From: Brachionus plicatilis
Lineage: Eukaryota; Rotifera; Eurotatoria; Ploima; Brachionidae
Assembly: GCA_010279815.1 (NCBI GenBank)
Contig: QEOQ01000707.1
Coordinates: 366,299 to 430,298 of the forward strand
Length of the DNA: 64,000 bases
Direction: 5' to 3'
Within the stretch, counting starts at the first letter, position 1; every line of letters begins with the position of its first letter. The notes beneath the pieces were generated by a model. The model did no database searches. It worked only from the letters and a program-made list of their open reading frames with translations, and was not told where the DNA came from. This document shows, piece after piece, positions 56,229 through 64,000 of this stretch. The position numbers were made by a program, and so were the translations under genes.

Positions 56229-57593
56229 TACAAATCTTGGATTTGTTGTGAAATAGAATCTTCTGGTTGCCTAGCTACCATAAAAACATTTGAAAACATC
56301 ATCACTAAACAACCAAATACCCATTATGGTCACCAAATAGGCAAAGAAAATTGCAACAGAGCCGCTATTATATCTTCTTATATAAAGGAGTCAGCAATCC
56401 ATACTAGTAGTACTCCATCGACAATTGTATATACAGAAACTCGTGGACTTCCAATAGAAATATTGTCTCTAGAGCCAACCGACAGCGCATTGACAAGAAC
56501 AATCAATAGGAATCATAAAAGGAATTCAATTTATACCATGGATCCCGAGCTTTTAATTGATCTACGGATCCCGCAAGATTTAAAATTTACAGCACGTGGA
56601 CAACGATTTCTTTTGTGGAATTCTCATGATGACGAAAAAGAAGAAGAAGCCTGTATCATTATCTTTGCCACAGACAATAGTCTTCAAGAACTGTCGGAAT
56701 CACTGGACTGGTTTGCAAATGGGACTTTTAGGACAGCTCCATTTTTATTCACCCAATCCTGGAATATACATGCCAGAACTACTGATAAATCTTTTCCATT
56801 AGTTTCTTGCTTACTAGAAGACAAGTCAGAGCTATCATATACCTGGGTTTACGAAAAACTTTTGAAAACTAAACCAGATCTTAAACCAAGAACGATTTTG
56901 ACGGATTTTGAAAAAGTTCCAATGAATGCTGGACGTTTCGTTTTCACACAATCAAATATAAAAGCATGTTTATTTCATCTTACGCAAAATATATGGAAGC
57001 ATATTCAGTTAGGTCTCTCTAGCCTATGTAAAGCTTCAGTGTCAAATGAAGAATCAACTCAACTTTTCAATGACGATTCATATTTGTTTGCCATAGCTTT
57101 TGTACCAATGAACGACGTAGTCAATGTTTTTGAATTAATCGAGAAATATATCACTTCCGAATTGGACTCACTTAATGACTATTTTGGGACCAACTACATC
57201 GGAGAAGTTGTTTCTCAGGAAGGCGCAGGTCGACGAAGAAATAAGTGCCGTAAGGAACCATTATTTGCAATCAATGTCTGGAACATGAACGATAATGTTC
57301 TATCCGATTCATCGAGAACTTTTAATTGCTTAGAAGCTTGGCATCGTGTTTTCAACAAGAGAGTAGCAATTTCTCACCCTCAAACACCAGTTTTTATCGA
57401 TCATTTGATTGAAGTACAAGTTAAAATGGATAGTGATCTTAATCACATCGATAATGGCGTTTCGAACACCCAACAAAAGAATCAACGTATTCGTGATCGA
57501 AGAATCAAAGGAATAGTGGAAAAATACAACGATTCCGATCACATTAAATATCTTAATAGCATAGGCAACTATTTAGATTTTATTTATAATTAA
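56229..57593 (+). pseudogene. MULE (Mutator-like) transposase, long open frame, altered catalytic Asp
   Basis: Open without stops from 56229 (after TGA) to TAA 57593, about 454 codons. It begins with the second half of a FLYWCH-like finger (YKSWICCEIESSGCLATIK then HYGH). The MULE domain follows: WFANGTFRTAPFLFTQSW, YTWVYEKLL, PRTILTDFEKVPMNAG, ACLFHLTQNIWKHIQ and CLEAWHRVFNKR. In active MULEs the first motif is DGTF; here it is NGTF, so the first catalytic Asp is lost. The TDFE Asp and the LEAWHR Glu remain. The internal ATG at about 56463 or 56538 could start a shorter protein. The C-terminal zinc region found in some relatives is absent. Either a recently dead transposase or a domesticated protein. 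Confidence 0.7.
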
Positions 57594-58292
57594 CTTTTAT
57601 TATACAAATTTAGTTATTTTTATTACTCCTTTTTTTAATAGACCAAAAAATTTTTTATTATATAAAATATCGCTAGTTATTTACCTTGTTAGAGGAGTTA
57701 AGCCTTAAATACCTGTAACCTAACTTATGCAATTGTCGATTTTCTTTTTGATTGAGCACATCAGGGTAAATATTTATTGCAAAATAGAATCTAAATGAAA
57801 ATTATTTTTAAAAATAACTTTATTAATTAAAAAATGAAGTCATCAAAATAAAAAAATCAAAGAGTAATAGAAAAGTAACTAAGAATGAAGTAAAATCATA
57901 TAAAATTAAGATATAATTTCGTTAGACCCAATTTCATCGGAACTTTAGACTGTTTTGAACCAGGTGAAAGTGAAATGTTTCAAAATTGTAAAGAATATGT
58001 ACAACTTTTTTTTTTATCTCTTGATAGAATATTATGTTGAATTATTCGATCAAGAACAAGTCCTAAATATTTAAATTAAAGAATAACTTCCAAATTAAAT
58101 GCCATGGTATTCATTTTACGAAGATAATTGATAAAACTGGAAAAAATAAAAAAAAACTGGTATACTAATGCAATTTCATTTACTAGTGAATTTAAAGAGC
58201 TCGAAATTTAGTCTGAGCAATAAGACTCGATGTTATTTTTTTTGCTAAAACATGTTTTCACTAGATTATTGACCTATAAATTATTTATTATT
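57594..58292. other. A+T-rich spacer
   Basis: Nothing recognised. Confidence 0.5.
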
Positions 58293-58511
58293 TTAAATAG
58301 AAGAAAGCATAAAAAAGGGTTTTTCTGACAACTTGAATGGAGCTGGTGATTTAACTTTGGTTGACGACTTGGATGGAGCTGGTGACTTAGTTTTGGATGA
58401 AGACTTGGATGGAGCTGGTGACTTAGTTTTGGTTGACGACTCTGATGGAGCTGGAGATCTGAAAAAATCATTCGAGCTGGATAAAGCAAGAGATTCGGAT
58501 TGAGCTAGCAT
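58293..58511 (-). CDS. Hypothetical Ser/Pro/Lys repeat protein
   Basis: 72 codons from ATG 58511. The centre is a 12-residue tandem repeat, SPAPSKSSTKTK, in about 3.5 copies (36-bp DNA repeat, 58327-58460). Highly basic and Ser-rich, like linker-histone or neurofilament-type KSP repeats. No start or stop context supports expression. It may be a minisatellite that happens to stay open, or the tail of a broken gene. Confidence 0.3.
   Translation of the reverse strand: MLAQSESLALSSSNDFFRSPAPSESSTKTKSPAPSKSSSKTKSPAPSKSSTKVKSPAPFKLSEKPFFMLSSI
58327..58460. repeat. 36-bp tandem repeat
   Basis: About 3.5 copies of a unit containing GATGGAGCTGGTGACTTAG and TTTTGGTTGACGACTTG. It preserves one minus-strand reading frame. 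Confidence 0.75.
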
Positions 58512-58654
58512 GTTCTAGTTTATTTTGAGATATTTTTTTACTATTCTTGTATATCCAGTTTTTATTTTTCTTTTCTTTTTAGGGATATCGTTTTCTTTGT
58601 TTCCATCTGATTCGCTTTCTAAACAAGAAGAGCTGTTTGTTTCTGTTGCGTTTT

Positions 58655-58744
58655 TTAATAATCAAAAATTCTAGCATCTTCTTGATTTTGCGTTTTATTT
58701 CTCATGTTTGATTTTTCTGTTTCATTATCGCTCTTGCTTTCTCT

Positions 58745-58824
<80 letters not shown>

Positions 58825-59290
58825 AATCATCATCATCGTCATCATGGTCGCCATTCCTGTTTTAATTGCCGGCATCGTCTTCTTCATCACCATCTTCAAT
58901 GTTATATGAGTCAAACACCATGTTAAAATCGTCATCTTCGTTTCTGAAATCCACTGTTCTGTAAAATGGAATAATCCCGTGATAAATTTTTTTTAATTCA
59001 GTATGGAACTTAGATGGGTCAAATGAACCTATACCACATTAAATAAACGATTGACTTATATAATCTTTGCTTAATTCCATCCAGCTATCAGTTATCCAGT
59101 TTGTCATTCGATCATAACTTTAAAACATTTACTTTAATTTTAAATTAAAAAATTTTTTTTTAATTTGTTTACCTTGGCCCTGCAATGTTACCATTACGCG
59201 TAAATAATTTTTCATCATTTAGGAACCAGTCATTCCAATGAATCTTATATTTGTTTTTTAAAAGTTTGAACCAGCAAACATCAGCACTTT
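58655..59290 (-). pseudogene. pogo/Tigger-like transposase relic with poly-Asp tract
   Basis: Minus-strand exon from about 59290 to 59173 reads FKLLKNKYKIHWNDWFLNDE then GNIAGP. A 55-nt intron (59172-59118, GTAAAC...TTAAAG) joins in frame to YDRMTNWITDSWMELSKDYI, QSFI-stop-CGIG and DPSKFHTELKK. This is the region after the DDE core in pogo/Tigger transposases (W....W..VS...I..SF..CGI). An acidic tail follows (RNEDDDFNMVFDSYNIEDGD, a stop, then a (GAT)n poly-Asp run), ending NQEDARIFDY-stop at 58655. Two in-frame stops mark decay. The catalytic core upstream is missing. Confidence 0.6.
58746..58845. repeat. (TCA)n microsatellite
   Basis: About 26 perfect TCA triplets followed by interrupted copies. 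On the minus strand they lie in the Asp frame of the pogo-like relic. The poly-His and poly-Met frames are shadows. Confidence 0.95.
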
Positions 59291-59434
59291 AAATTAGAAG
59301 GGCTAGAGAAATTAAATGACTTGACTAATCAAGAATATTTTAAAGCATCAAATAAAAGAAAATCAACCGTAAAACAAATATTGAGTAAACGTAGCCGCAT
59401 TGAGAAATTACAAAACACAAACGTTTCAATTTAG
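59291..59434 (+). pseudogene. Short coding-like 3' fragment
   Basis: The plus-strand frame KLEGLEKLNDLTNQEYFKAS, then KRKSTVKQILSKRSRIEKLQ, runs to TAG 59434. It is charged and helical, typical of a transposase or DNA-binding C-terminus. It abuts the minus-strand pogo-like relic tail-to-tail, suggesting a rearrangement or insertion junction at about 59285. Not recognised. Confidence 0.3.
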
Positions 59435-60639
59435 TTGTTTTATTCTATTTTCTTTTGTTTCTTTTGTGTTAATCCTTATTTTATTTTTTTTGTGTTAATC
59501 GTTATTTTATTATATCAATAAAAAATTAAAAAAAATTGAAATCTTCTTTTTTTATCATCCTATCAAAAAAGACTCGTTTTTTCGAAAAAAAAATCACAAA
59601 AATCTTGATATGATTTTTGTTTTACATTATTTTTTCTTATGTTTCTATTATACTTAATATAAATATTATTATTTTTGATTCTTTACCCGGGGAAGCTTGG
59701 GCTAAAACAGGTTAACAAATAAATAAATATTACTTGTTTTTCTGCCAATTCAAAGTAAAAATTAAACATTTTTTTCGATAAAATAAAACCAATTTATTTT
59801 TATTTATGTCTAAATTTATTCAAAAAATTTTCCGAGTTCCTGGTCTGAATCTAATTTATCTTAATTTTAAAAAACATGAAAATAAAACTTGAAAATAATC
59901 TTTAAGAAACTTACAATTTCTTGAAAAATCTTTGTAGATTTCCATAAGATTTTTTCAAAAATATACCATCTTTATAGTTCTTATAAAAATCTTATAAGAT
60001 CAAATGACGAACTTGTAAAAATCGTTACAGCGACTTATAAGATTCTTCTTGAGAAATATACTAAGAACATATTAAGAAAATTTTTAAGATCTTGATTAAG
60101 ATCTTGCTTGGAATAATTACCTGGGTTAAAATCGACTCTTCTGAAGGAATGGCTAAATGTACCTGATGAATTTGTGAAAAAAATTAATTGAAACAAGGCC
60201 GAATTATTCATGCATGTTATGATACAAAAGGTGGACATTTTAAATAATAAAAATTAGTATGCGTCTAAACTTTAGGGCAACTTTTTTTTCCCCGAAATTT
60301 TATCACTATTTTTTCTCAATTAGTAAATTCAACTATTTTTTTCTGTTTTGTTTTTTGTATTTTTATTGAATTAATTATTATTATTACTATTTATTATTAA
60401 TTAATCTATTATTATTCTTATTATTATTATTATTAACATACTATAAATAAAATTTCTTTTTTTCTTCCATGTTAAAAAGATAAGAAAAAAAAATTTGCGA
60501 ATCGCTATGTTTTAGGATTTAATTAAAGATTGTTTATGAAATAAATTTTTTTAAAATTCTCTGATAACCACTAAATTAATGTATTAAAATGAATTAAAAT
60601 GTGATATTATTTAAAAAGAAATTGTGACGTAACTTGATT
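59435..60639. other. Spacer with LINE-like tail and ATT microsatellite
   Basis: 59675-59730 holds a structured G+C-richer segment (TTTACCCGGGGAAGCTTGGG) followed by CAAATAAATAAATA, a possible non-LTR element 3' end. 59890-60120 resembles 54830-55110 (ATCTTATAAG-rich). 60370-60445 is an imperfect (ATT)n microsatellite. Confidence 0.45.
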
Positions 60640-61265
60640 ACAGCTTTATTCAAGAAGCGCTAAGAAAAATTATTTTGAAAAATTATAAGCAATATCCCTG
60701 TTTTTATGTTGAAAACGATAGGAAAATTGAGGAACTAGAAGAAGAAAAATCGAGCTTTCAAGAGAACAACGCTAATTAACAGAAAAGAATCCAGCGCTTT
60801 GAAGAGGCCAAGAATATTAAAGAATGACAGAAAGATTAAGTACTTTTATTGGAATACAACTTGAAATTTTGTAAAGCTAAATTTTTTTTGGCTTTAATAT
60901 AACTAATTTACAAACAGAAATTGAGAATGAAAAATTTCAATATGAAGATGAGAAAAAACAAATCAAAGTTGATTAAGAAATAACAATTTTTTTACAATTA
61001 TTGGCAAAGTTTAGAGTCAGATCCGCGCAAGAAAAAAACAAAATGAAAAAAGAGTTTGAAAATAAAAAGATAGCAATGAAGACAAAATATAATGAAAAAA
61101 TGAAGGAATCAGCCTAGCAGATAATGCACCCGGCCAAACAAGAACTAAGACAGCAGAATGAATCAAACCAGAGTGACAACGAAAGAGCACTTTTGCAAGT
61201 CAGCTCAGCAAGTCAACTGCAAATAGAGACAACGAAGCAAGAATATCCACTAAAACAGTCTTGGT
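60640..61265 (+). pseudogene. Decayed coiled-coil coding sequence
   Basis: Broken plus-strand frames of strongly charged sequence: LRKIILKNYKQYPCFYVEND, KIEELEEEKSSFQENNA, then KMKKEFENKKIAMKTKYNE, and after one stop HPAKQELRQQNESNQSDNER. There are stops and shifts between pieces. Heptad-like charge patterns indicate a coiled coil. It could be a decayed cytoskeletal gene copy or the accessory ORF of the adjacent Helitron. Family not recognised. Confidence 0.35.
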
Positions 61266-61794
61266 AAATATTAAATCATATAATCAATAAATTATTTTAT
61301 AATTAAATTTTTTTTGTTTAGGCCTTAAATTTAAAGTTAAGAAATGAGTTCAGATTGGGAAAATTTTATCTCTAATTTTTTAAAAGTTTTATAATGAGCA
61401 TGAAAACTTTTAAATGAATAAACTTTTAGAAAAGAAGAATCACAGAAAATGCTACGACAATATGAGTTATATGCTAAGTATACATTCAACAGAAAAATAG
61501 TAAATTAAATACTAAACAAATTAAAGAAGCTAATATATAAATTATTTGAAATCAAGTTTAGTGAGTTGATTGGTGATAATTGGTTAAAGTTTCAAAATTT
61601 GTTGTAAAATTAAGTATTTTTTTGGACAATACAATTGTGAATTAACTCAATTCGAAAGACGAAAAACAGCAACAAGGCAAAAACTAATTTTTTAAAGCTA
61701 ATATGCGAACGACAGATTTGGGATTAAGTTTTGCGAATTCGATGGAATCCTAACTAGACATGTAATCAACTAAAAATATAAATTATTAGAAAAT
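61266..61794. other. Spacer upstream of Helitron frame
   Basis: A+T-rich with many stops. It should contain the earlier, HUH-bearing part of the Helitron if that were present, but I do not find it. Confidence 0.4.
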
Positions 61795-64000
61795 ATGGAT
61801 TTCACCCAATTCGAATTAAAATATAAGTCAACCTTTGTACCAACTCAAACAGCGAATCAACAGCAGCAAGATTTATCAGAAATTAAGTCTAAAAAACCTA
61901 AGCCAAAATGTACAAGAATTACCAAGTTTGGTTTTCCGTTTCAATTATGTGATAATGACCACATTTCTGAAGATGGAGGTCGAAAGTTTTACAAAAGAGC
62001 GAAAAAAGAGGATCAATTAGTTGTTCCATACAATGCAAATTTGCTTTTGTTATGGGGTGAGCATGTTAATGTTCACTACGTAACTGAGCGTGGAATTGAG
62101 CAATATTTGGCCAAATATGTTTCTAAAACTGAACCAACATTTTAAACTTAAACCAAACCGAAATTTCAACTGAAGTGAGAAAAAATTTTCAAAGTCGTGC
62201 TGTTAGCTCAGTTGAAGGATCTGCTTTAGTTATGGGCCATCAGTTCGTTCAATCGAATGTAAAAGTTACTTTTATTGCTACTTGCTTTCCGCAAGATCAA
62301 TTTAAATTTCTTCGAACAAAAAAGGAATTGCCACGTTTAGATCCCAATGACGATGATATTTTTAAACATTCCGCATATGATTATTATTTGTATCGACCGG
62401 TAGATGAGAAATTTTCCTCTATAAATTTATTCGATTATCTTCAGGAATACAAGATTTTTGTAAAACAGGGTACAAAAAAAATACAAAAATCAGGATGTGA
62501 CAAAGCATCCTACGATCAATTTGGAAATCAAGTAGTGGCTGGAAATAAAGAAATAATTATTCGTTCAACATTTTATGATGAGTCTGATGTGGAAATATAT
62601 TATTTTCAATTACTAATCAAAAATGCTTCATTTAAGGCGTTCAGTGATTTAATTCGATCTCAAAACATAATAAAAACATACCGCGAGGATTGTGTAATTC
62701 TCGATTTAAATAAAGATGATATTTTCGAAAAATTTATTCAGGTTCCTAATATAATTTTCAATTTAAGAGATAAAATAAAAAATAGAACAATATCAGATTT
62801 ACAAGGGCCAGTGAAAAATGCTAACAATTATATTTTTGACGATTTGATAATTGATGATAATCAGAATGACTGCGCGCAAGGTCATATTTTTCAATTGGAA
62901 CCGAGTTCAGAAGAGTTTGAATTCGACAATTTATTTAAGTTTCATGAGGGTTTACCTGACACTGTCAGGTTAACCCTCATCCTACGTTCTAATTCAAATA
63001 AAATAATTTTATTTGAATTATAACGAAAATATATTAGTTTATCAAAATGCCAGAAAACAATTGCCGATTATGTACGATTCAAAAGCGAAGAGCAGCATTT
63101 GATCTTTGTATGGGGCCCCTCTGGGACTCGGAAAACATTTTTATTCAATTACTTAGTGCATTACTTGACTTTGAATTGATTTTGTGTCGCGATACTTGCA
63201 ACAACTTGACTTGCTGCGAAAATTATTAATGGACAGGCAGTGCATAGTTTTTTTGATATTGATACATCTTTTGATATCAGGCTTAAAAAAGATAGTGCGA
63301 AATGGCAAGCTATTCAAAGAGCAGTCGCTATCATTATTGACGAAATTAGCATTCTAAATGACATAATGCTTAATAGAATCAACGAAATTTTAAACGCAGT
63401 GATGAATAGAACTCTAGACATAATTTTCGTTGTCAAGATTGTAATTTTAATTGGTGACTTCTTACAACTTCCAGCTGTATCCACACCTCTTTCCCCAGTA
63501 GAGCCACTATTTATGTCTCCTCTTTTTACTGAAACTTTAGACTGTTTTCAATGGAAACTATTTTTCGCCAACAAAAAGATCCAGAGTTTCAACAGTTTTT
63601 AAATAATTATAGAATGCGAACACTCAATGAAGATGACAGATTTATAACTAAACGTATTTGTGGGTAAGGTCTTTCTATAACTGAAGATTGCAATGCTATC
63701 TCAAATTCAGCTTATTTGTGAAGTTTACATGTATCTAGGAAAGAGACAGTGTGGAGAAAAAATAAACAAAAATCACGACAGATTCTCCCGAAAATAATTG
63801 AGTCAATAGATATTGATTCGGTTGGTTGCTCAATATCTGAGTTTCTTTTATCTGATCGGACGAGAATCGACTGCGTTCAGGGAACATTAGAATGAGAATT
63901 AGAATTATATTAAGATGCAAAATTAATGGAAGTCAAAAATGTCGATATGCCGAGTGGAGTTGTAAATGAATGGAGTAGGTTTAGTTGGTAATTATTTGGA
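61795..64000 (+). pseudogene. Helitron Rep/PIF1-helicase protein, decayed, runs off the window
   Basis: Segment 61795-62145 has ITKFGFPFQLC, LVVPYNANLLLLWGEHVNV and IEQYLAKYVSK. These match the end of the Helitron Rep region with its Tyr-x-x-x-Tyr motif. The HUH metal-binding motif that should precede it is absent. 62175-63023 is the linker (GHQFVQSNVKVTFIAT onward). About 63100-63600, in two frames, gives the PIF1 helicase: GPSGTRKTFLFNYL (Walker A, Arg where Gly is usual), AIIIDEISIL (Walker B) and ILIGDFLQLPAV. Pieces of later helicase motifs continue to the window end (AKLMEVKNVDMPSGVVNEWS). Several frameshifts and stops. A 37-bp near-palindrome at 62944-62980 disrupts the linker. Confidence 0.75.

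Noticed and set aside
58702..58935. Open frames giving long poly-His (plus) and poly-Met (minus)
   Set aside because: Shadows of the (TCA)n microsatellite. The frame consistent with the flanking relic gives poly-Asp.

Overview
The window is strongly A+T-rich eukaryotic DNA. Four conserved animal genes are recognisable: a nucleoredoxin-like gene (NXN), a CNBD2-like cyclic-nucleotide-domain gene, the splicing factor CWC25 and cyclin Y (CCNY). Several of their introns are very short, 44-61 nt. They sit among many decayed transposons of unusually diverse families. This points to a small invertebrate genome. The A+T richness, tiny introns and transposon mix would fit a rotifer, but that is only a guess.

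Layout. 0.4-2.7 kb: decayed CACTA (tnp2-type) transposase. 3.2-4.8 kb: decayed BEN-like gene and a second small spliced fragment. 5.0-5.2 kb: G+C-rich minisatellite. 5.3-6.0 kb: hAT relic. 7.3-9.1 kb: LTR-like non-autonomous retroelement carrying a membrane-protein ORF. 10.9-12.1 kb: second hAT relic. 12.2-12.8 kb: TA-flanked inverted-repeat element whose interior is GGAATG/CCATTC satellite. 14.7-15.2 kb: palindromic MITE. 15.5-28.2 kb: NXN-like gene on the minus strand, with the CNBD2-like gene (19.3-23.7 kb, plus strand) nested in its first intron. 32.1-33.4 kb: three-layer nest, with a hAT-like element inside a piggyBac-derived element inside a short ORF. 34.5-39.4 kb: foldback element with an assembly gap, LINE fragments, a deleted Tigger/pogo element and diverged tandem repeats. 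41.2 kb: MULE relic. 41.8-46.3 kb: CWC25. 48.7-50.1 kb: two related TA-flanked palindromic elements. 51.1-54.4 kb: CCNY, seven exons including a 44-nt micro-exon. 55.5-55.9 kb: G+C-rich hAT-type MITE with perfect 8-bp target duplications. 56.2-57.6 kb: long MULE transposase frame. 58.3-59.4 kb: pogo/Tigger relic with a poly-Asp tract. 60.6-61.3 kb: decayed coiled-coil coding DNA. 61.8-64.0 kb: decayed Helitron running off the window end.

The host genes form no operon or common pathway. CCNY (membrane-tethered cyclin), CWC25 (spliceosome), the NXN-like thioredoxin-fold protein and the CNBD2-like protein are independent housekeeping or signalling genes. The mobile elements act mainly as a layered record of insertion, internal deletion and decay. 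I did not see a clear new defence or biosynthetic system. The best candidates for novelty are the NXN-like protein with no CxxC motif in any of its three domains and an opposite-strand gene in its intron, the satellite-carrying inverted-repeat element, the nested transposon stack with intact target duplications, and the small LTR element with a transmembrane ORF.
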